Under the pieces are notes generated by a model, which saw only the letters and a program-made list of their open reading frames with translations, was not told the origin of the DNA and did not search any database. Shown here piece by piece: positions 33,769 to 43,064 of a stretch of 64,000 nucleotides of DNA. Made by a program: the position numbers and the translations under genes. The DNA lies in the NCBI GenBank assembly GCA_022820835.1, contig JAJEET010000063.1:23092-87091 (forward strand), given 5' to 3'. The DNA comes from Candidatus Poribacteria bacterium (GTDB taxonomy: Bacteria > Poribacteria > WGA-4E > WGA-3G). Position 1 is the first letter of the stretch. The number at the start of each line of letters is the position of its first letter.

Positions 33769-34971
33769 TTACAACTTATCGACGGTGTACGCTTCTAACA
33801 GGTCTTCGCCCAAGTCTACACCGAAACCGGGGGCATCGTTGAGACTGAAAAATCCGTCACGAGTTTCGGGACGTAGGCGGCGATAGAGTTCGTTTTCGAC
33901 ACCGTCGCGGGAGGGACCGAAGGTCTCTGCCATACACGGCATCGGCAGACACGCTGTGAGATGTAATCCCCACGGTGTGCCTGCTTGATGCAACCACGTC
34001 GGAATACCGAGTTCAGCGGCTTCACGGGCAATCCGCAAACATTCCGTAAAACCACCTGCCCAACTGATATCCGGCTGAATCATATCTGCAGCCTTCCAAC
34101 GCAACAACTCACGAAACCCGTATCGCGTGAACTCATGTTCACCAGAGACAATCCAAGCCTGTTGGACATCTCGAACGAGTTGTGCCATACCTGCGTAATC
34201 GTCAAGTGCGATGGGTTCCTCAATCCATTTGAGGTTCACATCAGCAGCTGCCTCAGCGAAACGGAGCGTGTAGTCCACATCCCAACGGAGGTAGATATCC
34301 GTCATCAGTTCCACCTCTGACCCGATAGCATCCCGCGCTGCATGTATCATCTCAACGTTTTCTGCGAACCCATCTTCTCCCTCGGCGAGTCCGTTGCGGA
34401 GCGGTAGCTTGCAGGCGGCGAACCCGTTTTCTGCGTAATAACCGACATCGGCACCCGTAGCATAAGCCGGAATTTTAAGACACGGTGTCTCTGTCACGAG
34501 ACTGTAAACGGGCGCGTCTACAATCTTTCCACACAGGTCAACAAGCGCGAGTTCTATACCGCTTAGGGCGTAAATCACCAAACCGCGCCGTCCGTAAATT
34601 GAGGTGATATGATACAGATGCTCCCAAATCTCCTCAACATCAAGCGGATCGCGTCCGATAACAAAATGCTGGAGATGTTTCTCAATAATCATGGCACCAG
34701 CAAGTCCGCCGCCGCCGAGACCGTATCCTTTCAAACCCTTATCGGTCGTTATTTCTACGATTAACGCCCCTGCTTGCGTCGCGAAGGGACCGCGCCAGTC
34801 AACGTGTGCGGTTTGGGTAGCAGGCTTTTGCCACTGTCCTTTGGCAAATCCGAGATTCGGCATGGCGCGAGGGTTCAGGTTGACGTGCCACGTCCGAATG
34901 CCAGCGACGGTATGCCGCGTTTTTGCACGTTCCTTCCATGTAGCCGTGAGTTTGTTTTCATTGGCGTGCAT
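33769..34971 (-). CDS. Enolase-superfamily dehydratase, L-rhamnonate dehydratase-like
   Basis: A 400-aa member of the mandelate racemase/muconate lactonizing enzyme family. The N-terminal capping domain includes TQAGALIVEITTDKG and IEKHLQHFVIGRDPLD. The barrel carries the metal ligands Asp in LMTDIYLRWD, Glu in KWIEEPIALDD and Glu in SGEHEFTRYGF. A DISWAGGFTE strand follows, and then a His in TWLHQAGTPWG as probable catalytic base. Order and spacing resemble L-rhamnonate dehydratase, which removes water from acid sugars, but the exact substrate cannot be fixed from sequence. Start ATG is preceded by AGAGGA. Neighbours on the same strand are a membrane protein and a sulfatase, which suggests use of sulfated deoxysugar polymers. 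Confidence 0.92.
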   Translation of the reverse strand: MHANENKLTATWKERAKTRHTVAGIRTWHVNLNPRAMPNLGFAKGQWQKPATQTAHVDWRGPFATQAGALIVEITTDKGLKGYGLGGGGLAGAMIIEKHLQHFVIGRDPLDVEEIWEHLYHITSIYGRRGLVIYALSGIELALVDLCGKIVDAPVYSLVTETPCLKIPAYATGADVGYYAENGFAACKLPLRNGLAEGEDGFAENVEMIHAARDAIGSEVELMTDIYLRWDVDYTLRFAEAAADVNLKWIEEPIALDDYAGMAQLVRDVQQAWIVSGEHEFTRYGFRELLRWKAADMIQPDISWAGGFTECLRIAREAAELGIPTWLHQAGTPWGLHLTACLPMPCMAETFGPSRDGVENELYRRLRPETRDGFFSLNDAPGFGVDLGEDLLEAYTVDKL

Positions 34972-35031
34972 AATGTAATTCCTCTTAGATGCCCTTTAAT
35001 TTGAGTGGTCAGGTTCGCAATTATCTATAGG

Positions 35032-37059
35032 TCACGATGGCAGCGCGAAATAACCTATTCCTGTGAAGAACCCGACAATCATCCATAATCCGACCATTAC
35101 GTACTCGCCGAAGATCAAGCCGAAAGCAATGGGGCGAATCTTCCGATACGTTGCGGCACCACCAAATTTTAGTGCCATGTATTTAATGAACCACCCGACT
35201 AAAATAGACGACCAGAGATGAAACGGTGGATACGTCGCGCCTAAGAGATAACCGATCGGATGCAACGACCACCAGACAAAGTTCTGCCGCATCCAGAGCA
35301 TAAAACCTGTAAATCCAGCACCAGCGATCATACTGTAGACCTCAGCCCATTTCGTTTCGACAGGAAATTGGATGAGGTTGTTCATCCGCTGGAAATAGTT
35401 TCTCGGTGCGGCGACAAAGGACCAACTCTGCAAAAAGAGTGCACCCTTGCCGTATATCAGCGTCAATGAGGCGTAAACGGAGACCAGAATCGCAACAACG
35501 ATTGCAATCCCCAAAATTGGTACAACGCGTCGTCGCGCGAGTCGGACTTCATCGGCTGCCTTGAAACTGTGCAGGAAGTTTGGCATCATGAACTCTCCCC
35601 AATCCCGGAGGAACGTGCGCTGGAAACTTAGAACCGCCAAACTCTTATGTCCGACAGCGTTGGAACCTAAGGTAATGTCAATATATTCTGAAGGAAAAAA
35701 GGGAGCCTGCACCAGCAGTAAACCGCCGTTAACAACCATCCAAGTCAGGACTACTGATGTGATAAAAATTGAGAGGAGCGTCACAATTGCGACCCATGTT
35801 GTTATGCCTGCGACAACCAAGAACACAGCTAAGGTAACAAACCCGAAGAGAAATCCGAGCAATGCAACACGATACGAGATAGGTTCGTTGGAATCATCTA
35901 TTGGTTGCTTCGCTGTAGTCGTGGCGGTTGTCCGCACGTGTCCAAGTCCAAACGTTTTTCTGAAAACCGTTACAATATGTTCACGTCCAATCCAGAAAAC
36001 CGCAGGTACAAAGACGAGATAACCGCCCATCACCTGACGGCTGCAGCTAAGCCACGGACCGATGCCGAGTCCAATCGCATTCATGATGATATATTGAACT
36101 TTGAAAAAAATGAAAAAGAACCAGAGACTGAACGATACCTCCAACGTCAGTAAGGTGGCGATGCCGATAACCGAGAAATAGATGACGAATCGCATCGCGG
36201 GCCACCATCCAAGCGTATGCCACGGTTTCTCGGTAAAAGCGCGGTGAATGTTATATATGAGTGGAATCTCTGGGACATTCGGAAAGTGGGCATGCAAGCC
36301 GTTGATAAGATGCAACGCCACCGGCAGTGCCATTCCAGCCCAAAGGAGTTTGTTCTTGAAAAAAGCGTTGAGAAGTGTACCGGATGCCGGTTCTGCAGCG
36401 AGTTGGACCGGAATCTGAATTAAAGGAAAAGAGAAGCGTTCACGTTCCACCCACTGTTTTCGGAGGAGGGTCGTTAGGCAGATTGTTGTAAAATAGAAGA
36501 CAAGGATGAAGAGTGTCCAGATGAGCAGCGGCTTGATCCAGACCAACCACGGCACACTTTCACCCGGAGCAATGCCTTCATAAAAGTCTGTTACTGCGCG
36601 AGTATCGGGGACAACGAGCCACTCTGGGATATGTGGATGTAAAATTTCTGCCCAATCATTTTCTGTTGTAGCAAAATAACGCACTGCGACGAGAGAGGGC
36701 AGCAGAAATTGCAACAGCCCCATTGACGGAATGCCGACTGCCACGATTAGCATCATCCAGATGACAGTCAGTTCGAGTGCGGAGAAAGCAAAACGTCCAC
36801 TCCGCATGAATTTACGTAACGGGACATTGACGAGAAATACCAGAAATAGGAGTCCAAAAATTGAACCGACAGGTAAGTGGTTGCCTGCTATCTTGGTGTT
36901 TTGTAGAAAATAGTTATTGTAGGGAGTGATTGCGCACATTGCAACCACTAAAAGCAACCCTACAAGAATAGCAGGAAATCGAATTTTAGCATTCGATCTG
37001 CCAGTTTCCCCAAAATTGTCCTTAAATGTATGAGCAGCCAATCGTTTATAGGTCTCCAA
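35032..37059 (-). CDS. Large polytopic membrane protein, DUF6785/DUF6784-like (copy 1)
   Basis: 675 aa with about a dozen hydrophobic segments (for example FPAILVGLLLVVAMCAI, SIFGLLFLVFLVNVPL). The conserved pieces NDWAEILHPHIPEWL, RKQWVERERFSFPLIQIP and a C-terminal WWSLHPIGYLLGATYPPF also occur, in similar form, in the 630-aa protein at 52239-54131. I believe this is the family catalogued as DUF6785/DUF6784, whose substrate is unknown; the size and topology suggest a transporter. The start is uncertain: 37059 is a TTG, no in-frame ATG precedes the first membrane segment, and no clear Shine-Dalgarno is visible. The gene lies between the sulfatase and the enolase-superfamily gene in one minus-strand run. 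Confidence 0.85.
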   Translation of the reverse strand: METYKRLAAHTFKDNFGETGRSNAKIRFPAILVGLLLVVAMCAITPYNNYFLQNTKIAGNHLPVGSIFGLLFLVFLVNVPLRKFMRSGRFAFSALELTVIWMMLIVAVGIPSMGLLQFLLPSLVAVRYFATTENDWAEILHPHIPEWLVVPDTRAVTDFYEGIAPGESVPWLVWIKPLLIWTLFILVFYFTTICLTTLLRKQWVERERFSFPLIQIPVQLAAEPASGTLLNAFFKNKLLWAGMALPVALHLINGLHAHFPNVPEIPLIYNIHRAFTEKPWHTLGWWPAMRFVIYFSVIGIATLLTLEVSFSLWFFFIFFKVQYIIMNAIGLGIGPWLSCSRQVMGGYLVFVPAVFWIGREHIVTVFRKTFGLGHVRTTATTTAKQPIDDSNEPISYRVALLGFLFGFVTLAVFLVVAGITTWVAIVTLLSIFITSVVLTWMVVNGGLLLVQAPFFPSEYIDITLGSNAVGHKSLAVLSFQRTFLRDWGEFMMPNFLHSFKAADEVRLARRRVVPILGIAIVVAILVSVYASLTLIYGKGALFLQSWSFVAAPRNYFQRMNNLIQFPVETKWAEVYSMIAGAGFTGFMLWMRQNFVWWSLHPIGYLLGATYPPFHLWSSILVGWFIKYMALKFGGAATYRKIRPIAFGLIFGEYVMVGLWMIVGFFTGIGYFALPS

Positions 37060-37090
37060 TTGTTAGCATCGGTTCAACAAACGTTCCTAT

Positions 37091-38551
37091 CTATTCCTCA
37101 TCTCTCAGTGAAGGACGATAGAGACAGGTCTCCGCGTCAACGATACGTCCATCAGGCAGTGTATATTGATTCGGTGTCCCTCCACCCCATGGTGCCTTGA
37201 AATCTCGGCTGCGTACTTTATCCACTGCTTGTTGTTCGCTGACAGATTCCCATGAGAAACCATCCATGAGTTGCGCGTGAAGAGATGATTCTAATTCCTT
37301 ATACGCTTCTTCGCCTGATAGGTTCTCAAACTCATCTGGGTCTGTCTCCAGATCGAAGAGGATGGATTCATCTTCAGGGAATGCGACGTATTTATAGCGA
37401 GGCGTTCGGAGCATACGCATCGGACCTGTCGTCTGTGGTGCCCAATATTCCGTGATTGCAGTGTCGCGCCAATCGTCTGTGTTGCCTGACATTAGATTTG
37501 TTAAATCTGCGCCATCCAAATCATCAGGAGTCGGGATGCCTGCCCGTGCACATAGGGTCGGGAAAAGATCGTTTAGCTCGACGGGTGCTGTTATCCTTGC
37601 CCCGTGTGATTGCTGGATTTGCTTATCCCAGACGATCAAAGGTACACGTGCTGCCGCTTCGTAGTAACTCGATTTCCACCACTGTCCGTGTTCACCTGCC
37701 ATCTCGCCGTGATCGGTTGTATAGACGATGATGGTGTTATCCAAAAAACCGTCGCGTTCCAGAAGCGCGAGCAAGTCTCCCACGGTCTCATCCAAGAATT
37801 CGCAACAGGCGTAGTAAGCTGCGCGTGCTTTTCTTGTCTCTTCAGGCGGGATATCCTGCGTGTTGAAATTATCTCGCAGCCCTTTCGCGAAGCGGTGCGT
37901 CTGCTCTAAGTGTCCTGGTGGGATATTCGGCATATCTACATTATCGGGCCAATATTTATCGAGGAGCCGTTTCGGTGCCGTGAGCGGAAAATGTGGACGA
38001 CTGTAACTGGCAAGCAAGAACCACGGTTGATCTGACGGTTGCGATCTTAGGTATTCAAGGGTCTCCCCGTTAATAACGCGTTCTTGTAGAAGACTGCTTG
38101 GAATCTCTGTGACCCCCGCGAGCCGGGTTCGTCCCCGTACGCGAGATGGTGGATTTAGCGGGTCTGTTTGGTGTCCAGCATTGCCGCGTAAGTCACCGTA
38201 CGGGCGGGACTGGAATCCGTTGTGCTGTTCTTTACCGCCGAAGTGCATCTTACCGACAAGTGCGGTCGCGTAGCCGTGTTGTGCGAAATGTGCAGGCATC
38301 GTGAGATGTTCTGGGAAAAGAATTGATCCGTTATTCCACGCCGAACAGCGATGCGCGTGCTTACCTGTCAGCATACACATCCGAGATGGCGTACAGAGTG
38401 GGACTTGACAATATGCACTCTCAAAATAGGTGCCGGAAGCAGCGAGACTGTCGAGATTTGGGGTCTGGACAATGGAATTACCTTCATACCCGATAGCATG
38501 CGGACTGTGTTCATCACTCATCAAAAATAGAATATTCGGTCTTTGCGCCAT
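37091..38551 (-). CDS. Sulfatase (type I, formylglycine-dependent)
   Basis: A 486-aa sulfatase. The opening RPNILFLMSDEH supplies metal-binding acids. The formylglycine precursor Cys53 sits in CTPSR with the GK motif downstream (LTGKHAHR), the hallmark of S1-family sulfatases. Further active-site blocks are VGKMHFGG and YTTDHGEMAGEHGQWWKSS. No signal peptide is visible, so the mature enzyme may be cytoplasmic. AAGGAG lies upstream of the ATG. Sulfate removal from polysaccharides or glycosaminoglycans is the usual role; no anaerobic sulfatase-maturase gene is present in the window. It is followed by a membrane protein and an enolase-type dehydratase on the same strand. Confidence 0.94.
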   Translation of the reverse strand: MAQRPNILFLMSDEHSPHAIGYEGNSIVQTPNLDSLAASGTYFESAYCQVPLCTPSRMCMLTGKHAHRCSAWNNGSILFPEHLTMPAHFAQHGYATALVGKMHFGGKEQHNGFQSRPYGDLRGNAGHQTDPLNPPSRVRGRTRLAGVTEIPSSLLQERVINGETLEYLRSQPSDQPWFLLASYSRPHFPLTAPKRLLDKYWPDNVDMPNIPPGHLEQTHRFAKGLRDNFNTQDIPPEETRKARAAYYACCEFLDETVGDLLALLERDGFLDNTIIVYTTDHGEMAGEHGQWWKSSYYEAAARVPLIVWDKQIQQSHGARITAPVELNDLFPTLCARAGIPTPDDLDGADLTNLMSGNTDDWRDTAITEYWAPQTTGPMRMLRTPRYKYVAFPEDESILFDLETDPDEFENLSGEEAYKELESSLHAQLMDGFSWESVSEQQAVDKVRSRDFKAPWGGGTPNQYTLPDGRIVDAETCLYRPSLRDEE

Positions 38552-38617
38552 GAATCAAAAATCTCCTTTAATTTTGCGTAGGGTGAGGAAGCCGTATCAT
38601 TTCAAATTTGAACATTT

Positions 38618-38872
38618 TTAGCCGTGCGGTACAGCATAAGCGTGAAAATCTACATCAAAAGGCAGCATTATGTCTGAATCTTTTTGAGCGAAGTGCTGAG
38701 AAAAATCAATGAGCGTGAAACCCACTAACTGTTTCGTCTCTGGATGGAAACGCAGGATAACATCTTCGGTGTATTCAACGTAGTCAGTATGCTCTGGCGT
38801 GCCCTTTGTTACATAGAGCACATCTGCTTCTCGGTCATAGACAATCTTGAGTCTGTCCTTATTGAGATCCAT
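38618..38872 (-). CDS. DUF2283 small protein, antitoxin-like
   Basis: 84 aa. The pattern RLKIVYDREADVLYVTKG, then VILRFHPETKQLVGFTLIDFS is characteristic of DUF2283. These proteins often sit beside small BECR-fold or BrnT-like proteins and are suspected antitoxins. AAGGAG lies just before its ATG, within the coding end of the upstream gene, and the two reading frames overlap by 14 bp, so translation is probably coupled. It lies 66 bp upstream of the sulfatase gene but is unlikely to be functionally related to it. Confidence 0.85.
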   Translation of the reverse strand: MDLNKDRLKIVYDREADVLYVTKGTPEHTDYVEYTEDVILRFHPETKQLVGFTLIDFSQHFAQKDSDIMLPFDVDFHAYAVPHG

Positions 38873-39155
38873 GGAATCTCCTTTTTCTTATTGGGTATGC
38901 GGTAATAATGAAATTGTTCCGAATCAGTTTAACAATAACAACAATACGGGTGTAATTGTGAGGTAAACTGCCAAAATCCTTATAATAAGTATATTTGTGG
39001 GGATCTATAGGAGACTGTTTTCTTCTGCCTGTCTGTACTGTTTCAAGAATCTCGTCACGGTGTTTTCTCAGTTCCCAATGATTTTCAAATATATGTTGCC
39101 ATCTCTCATCGGTTAATTCAATAAGATTACCCCACTTATCAGTAACCTGCCACAT
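38859..39155 (-). CDS. Small BECR-nuclease-like protein, putative toxin partner
   Basis: 98 aa. It begins WQVTDKWGNLIELTDERWQH and contains FENHWEL, a central TGRRKQSPIDPHKYTYYKDF and a terminal IVVIVKLIRNNFIITAYPIRK. This layout resembles the PBECR (phage barnase/EndoU/colicin/RelE-like nuclease) group. The His in the ERWQHI motif and the basic residues before the last strands would be the candidate catalytic residues. The assignment is by eye. It overlaps a DUF2283 gene, which supports a toxin-antitoxin-like pair. It may instead be an inactive housekeeping relative. Confidence 0.75.
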   Translation of the reverse strand: MWQVTDKWGNLIELTDERWQHIFENHWELRKHRDEILETVQTGRRKQSPIDPHKYTYYKDFGSLPHNYTRIVVIVKLIRNNFIITAYPIRKRRFHGSQ

Positions 39156-39209
39156 AAATATGCCTTTGTCGTTTGGTGTTACTTGCGTGTCCGCTTAGAA
39201 AGCACGTTT

Positions 39210-39353
39210 ATGGAAAATCCGACACTCAATGTAGTTTACACGATTTACCAACAATACGCAAGTGAAATACGGGGTAAATACGGAAAAATTGGACTTCTAT
39301 TTCGCGAGGATAGCAAGGTAGTAATGAAGTTATTTAAAATCCCGATACAATAG
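39210..39353 (+). CDS. Possible 47-aa small ORF, doubtful
   Basis: An ATG-to-TAG frame in the spacer between two minus-strand genes, encoding MENPTLNVVYTIYQQY, then a basic middle and KLFKIPIQ at the end. It has no clear ribosome-binding site and no family I recognise. It could be a remnant of a larger gene or chance. Confidence 0.2.
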   Translation: MENPTLNVVYTIYQQYASEIRGKYGKIGLLFREDSKVVMKLFKIPIQ

Positions 39354-39371
39354 CAAAATCGGATGGGTTTA

Positions 39372-41384
39372 TCAATGCGGCACTTTTGCCTTGCTTTTCG
39401 TGACACCGAGTATGAGTGCCGGCAACACAGTCTCAGAAATGTCAGCGGAATAGTCAAAGATCGTCCACCCTGAAGCTCCTAAGATACGGGATAGGTAAAT
39501 CTGCTCGGCTACAGCATCGGGTGTTAGTAGCGAATTGGAGGCGGTTGCACCGATACCGGGATAAATGGGGACATTCTTAGGCATGAGCGCGATTTGGTTG
39601 GTTAGCAATTCCGTAAAATAGCCGGGGTCTTCTGTATAATTCATCGGGCAGACAAAATCGACGTAACCAGATTTTGCCCAGGCGACCCAATCCTGCCCGA
39701 TACTCTTGATACATCCCGGATACCAGCCAAAGACAGCGGCAGAGATTTTGATTTCAGGATCAACTTCGCGCGAACGTTTGTGAATTAGGCGCACCAACCG
39801 TGTGATCTGTTGTACGCGCCACTCGGTATACTGCTCACCATAAGTACCGGTTTTCGGTAAGACCTCGGCGGGCCATTCGTTGATAGGCTTTCGTATTGTC
39901 CGCACAAATCTCTCACGGCAGCCCTCACAGTAGCAGGCGTGGCTTCCCGGATAGCGGATATAATCGAGGTGGATACCGTCTACATCGTAATTTGTGACGA
40001 TCTCAAGGATACTATTTAATTCCAGAAGCACATTTTTCGGGTGTGACGGACAGAGCCAATTGAGTGCTTCTCCAGTTGCGGAGACTTGGGTACGTCCCGC
40101 CTCGCGTATTTTTTCGACAAATGCTTTCGGCGCGCCTTCCAAATTCCACGTAATCTTCCAGACATGGACCTGCAAACCGTGTGCATGTGCTGCTTGAACG
40201 CACTGGGCAATCTGGTCGCCGTATTCTGTGAAAGTCTTGCTCTGCGGTAAGATTTTGCTCGGATAGTGTGCGACACCTGCCCACGCCATGTTTGGGAGAA
40301 TTATATTCACGCCAGCGGCTGCTAACTCTTTCGCAGCGCGCGCCCAATCTCCCGGATATGCACCGAGCCCAGAGTGATTCCATACCGCGCGTCCTTCGGT
40401 TTCCACACTGGCGTGCGATAGGAAATAGGCTTTGGATAATTCAGCACGACTCGCACGGGCTGTCGTTATTGCGGAATTGTAATCCCCAGCATCAAATTCG
40501 GTGCGCGCTCGTTTCATCAAGTCTGATCCGGAATTTAACACTTGATTCGCTTCGCTGACATTGCTTCGTTGAACAAATTGCGCTAACTCCGTAAAATCTT
40601 TGGTGTGTCCAACGGTTGTCATCACTGTTATTGCCTGTTTAGCAAACGTTTGGCGAAATTCTGGAACGAGGTGTCCCAAGAGGGCAGCGAGCATCTGCGT
40701 CTTGCGTTGAACGTCATCAGAAAGGAAAACATGACTAAAGAAGACTCCCGCCTCCCCTACAAAAAGCGCAGGCAAGCCGGTTGATTCTCCGTTTTCACTA
40801 TGCCAATATCCGGCAACCTTGGTCTGTGGTATCGTAGGTTCTGCTACCGTAATGTTCCAGGAGGCCTGACTGATAAACGCTGGCATATCGAGGATCTCCG
40901 GTGCGTTCAGTTGAACTGACGCAAACTGTCCTGGGGTTTCCTGTTTTAGCCAATCCGTTTGACGCAAACCGAGGAGTGATGCCACAGTATCCGGTAAATT
41001 ATAGGTCACAAAAAGCTTGCCACCCGATGCTACGAAACCCTTCAATAAACTTGCAGTTGTCGGGATAATTCGCGCGTTCAACGGAAGCACAACCATACGG
41101 CGGGCTTTCAGTTGTGCTTCAGAGAGCGCATCTTCATTGAGTAGGTCAGCAGTTAATCCGATACTGTTGAGCAATCGTTTGAATCTTTTGCCCATTGACT
41201 GAGCGTATTGAATATCTCCATCCGATATCCGCGATGCAGCTGTCGGTAAGACAATTACAATCTCTGCGGTCTGTTGTGCTTCGAGATATGTGAATCCACC
41301 TATACACCATAGAACGGTGAACACGAGAAGCGCGATTGTGATTAGGTGTGATAAATGTCGGACTGTGAGTCGGTTCAAAGACAT
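39372..41384 (-). CDS. GHL10/DUF187-type glycoside hydrolase-like protein, exported
   Basis: A 670-aa protein with an N-terminal hydrophobic export or anchor segment (LITIALLVFTVLWCIGGF). Residues about 40-150 look like an amidotransferase-type alpha/beta fold (KARRMVVLPLNARI, VASGGKLFVTYNLPD). The C-terminal half is a glycosyl-hydrolase-like TIM barrel of the YngK/GHL10 type (WARAAKELAAAGVNIILPNM, GLQVHVWKITWNL, YDVDGIHLDYIRYPG, VDFVCPMNYTEDPG). The Asp residues in DGIHLDYIRYP are probable active-site residues. Its ATG overlaps the stop of the upstream amidase by one base (TAATG), so the two are co-translated. That suggests a role on cell-wall or other envelope glycans. The actual substrate is unknown. 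Confidence 0.9.
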   Translation of the reverse strand: MSLNRLTVRHLSHLITIALLVFTVLWCIGGFTYLEAQQTAEIVIVLPTAASRISDGDIQYAQSMGKRFKRLLNSIGLTADLLNEDALSEAQLKARRMVVLPLNARIIPTTASLLKGFVASGGKLFVTYNLPDTVASLLGLRQTDWLKQETPGQFASVQLNAPEILDMPAFISQASWNITVAEPTIPQTKVAGYWHSENGESTGLPALFVGEAGVFFSHVFLSDDVQRKTQMLAALLGHLVPEFRQTFAKQAITVMTTVGHTKDFTELAQFVQRSNVSEANQVLNSGSDLMKRARTEFDAGDYNSAITTARASRAELSKAYFLSHASVETEGRAVWNHSGLGAYPGDWARAAKELAAAGVNIILPNMAWAGVAHYPSKILPQSKTFTEYGDQIAQCVQAAHAHGLQVHVWKITWNLEGAPKAFVEKIREAGRTQVSATGEALNWLCPSHPKNVLLELNSILEIVTNYDVDGIHLDYIRYPGSHACYCEGCRERFVRTIRKPINEWPAEVLPKTGTYGEQYTEWRVQQITRLVRLIHKRSREVDPEIKISAAVFGWYPGCIKSIGQDWVAWAKSGYVDFVCPMNYTEDPGYFTELLTNQIALMPKNVPIYPGIGATASNSLLTPDAVAEQIYLSRILGASGWTIFDYSADISETVLPALILGVTKSKAKVPH

Positions 41385-42925
41385 TACTTATTCCTCTCAA
41401 CGCGTGTAGCGGCAAGTTTTGGACTTCGCTTGGCAACAAACGGCGTTTCACCCGTTTTCCCAAGAAATCTGTCAACACCTTGCGCGATCGCAGTCGCTAT
41501 TTTATGTTGATACGCCGATGTCGCGAGTTTATTCCCTTCTACTGGATTCGATACAAATCCAGTCTCAATGAGGATCGCTGGCACCTTTGTCCCAATCAGG
41601 ACGACAAAACGTGCGTGCTTGACACCACGATTGACTGCGCCTGTACTTTGCACCAACGCTTGTTGGACATATTGTGCCAGACGTTTGCTGTCTTCGCTCT
41701 TACTCTCGCGTATCAATCCTTCCAATAGCGTTTCGAGCTCTTGGATATTATACCCTGAATTTACATTTTCGCGTGCGGCGATTTTTTCCGCTGCACTGTC
41801 CGTACTCGTAACGTCCAGATAATAGGTTTCGATCCCATTGGCTCTTGTACTTTCGCTGCCATTGGCGTGGATACTCAGGAAAAGATCTGCTTTATGTTGC
41901 GTTGCGAATTCGGTGCGCTTTTTTAGTGGAATAAAGAGATTGGTATCACGCGTCATCAGGACGGTGTAACCTTTTGCTGTTAGTATCTCGCGAAGTTTTT
42001 TCGAGATACTAAGGACAATCCCTTTCTCCTGTAGTACACCGGTTCCCGATGCGCCAGGGTCTTTGCCACCGTGCCCCGGGTCAATAACAATTGTTTTTGC
42101 TGTCAATCCAAATTCACGCGTCAATGATTTCGGTGTTAAGGGTTTAGGTTTTGATGTCGGTCCTGCGAGTTTTGGCTGTTGCGGACGTTGTGTCTGTTTT
42201 TGTTGTGGACGCTGTGATGATTTTGGTTTTTGTGCCTGTTTTGGGCGTTGCAGTTGTCTCGGTTTTTGGGGCGGTTGCCGTACCGTTTGTTGCTTTTGTG
42301 TTGTATTTTGCGGTGATGATACGACCGGTTTTCTTGCGGTTTTGAGTGCCTGTAACTCTATTGATGCAGCGACACCGATCTCGTGATTTCCTGAAGCGTT
42401 GATAAGACTTACATAGAGCGTCTCGGCACGTTTGACGTATCCTTGTCTGGTGTACAGACGTGCTAATTCCAACTTAGCAAACGCCGACATCTCGGAATCC
42501 GCGTAGCGGTTCTCAACAAGATGGTATTGGATAATTGACTGATAGTCGTCCCCGATATAGTTATAGCAACGTCCCAACCAATAGTATGCAAACGGAACGT
42601 ACTCAGAGGTCGGGTAGGTGTAAATCAGTTTTTTGAACGCTTCAATTGCCCTGTGTGATGCTTCGGTATTGCCTGTGTTGATAATCCATAGCCAACTTGA
42701 AGCGATTGCGTACTGGGCATCATCTGCTGATTGCCCTTTCGGATCGGCATCAATGACCCTTTGGAACTCTGAAATAAGGGCGCGCCACTCCGTAGCAGTC
42801 GCTGGTGCTGTACCGGTTGCATACGCATGATGACGCAGTGAAGCCTCCTTGTAACCCGACATGCTCATACACCCAGATACGACTGCCAAAGGAAATATCA
42901 GAAGACACAAATAGCACATCTTCAT
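41384..42925 (-). CDS. Lipoprotein N-acetylmuramoyl-L-alanine amidase with TPR-like N-domain
   Basis: 513 aa. The signal peptide ends in a lipobox with Cys19 (VVSGC), so it is predicted to be lipid-anchored. Residues about 45-200 are a TPR-like helical domain (SEYVPFAYYWLGRCYNYIGDD). A low-complexity Gln/Pro/Lys/Arg linker covers about 205-275. The C-terminal Amidase_3 domain carries the zinc ligands His (DPGHGGKDPGA), Glu (VLQEKG) and His (LFLSIHANG), plus the catalytic Glu in AILIETGFVSNP. It cleaves the amide bond between MurNAc and the stem peptide of peptidoglycan. GAGG lies upstream of the ATG. It is the first gene of a two-gene operon with the GHL10-like gene. The basic linker may allow reach across the periplasm or binding to the wall. 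Confidence 0.94.
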   Translation of the reverse strand: MKMCYLCLLIFPLAVVSGCMSMSGYKEASLRHHAYATGTAPATATEWRALISEFQRVIDADPKGQSADDAQYAIASSWLWIINTGNTEASHRAIEAFKKLIYTYPTSEYVPFAYYWLGRCYNYIGDDYQSIIQYHLVENRYADSEMSAFAKLELARLYTRQGYVKRAETLYVSLINASGNHEIGVAASIELQALKTARKPVVSSPQNTTQKQQTVRQPPQKPRQLQRPKQAQKPKSSQRPQQKQTQRPQQPKLAGPTSKPKPLTPKSLTREFGLTAKTIVIDPGHGGKDPGASGTGVLQEKGIVLSISKKLREILTAKGYTVLMTRDTNLFIPLKKRTEFATQHKADLFLSIHANGSESTRANGIETYYLDVTSTDSAAEKIAARENVNSGYNIQELETLLEGLIRESKSEDSKRLAQYVQQALVQSTGAVNRGVKHARFVVLIGTKVPAILIETGFVSNPVEGNKLATSAYQHKIATAIAQGVDRFLGKTGETPFVAKRSPKLAATRVERNK

Positions 42926-43064
42926 ATTTTTTACCTCTTACACGATGTTTTTTGTAATTCTACTTTTAATTGCTACAAAATAAAACGAAATATTTCAATC
43001 TTTCGTTACTAAATTGCGTAATTGAGACAAAATTGGTTTTTATTTCTTAAACGACGTTTCTCTA

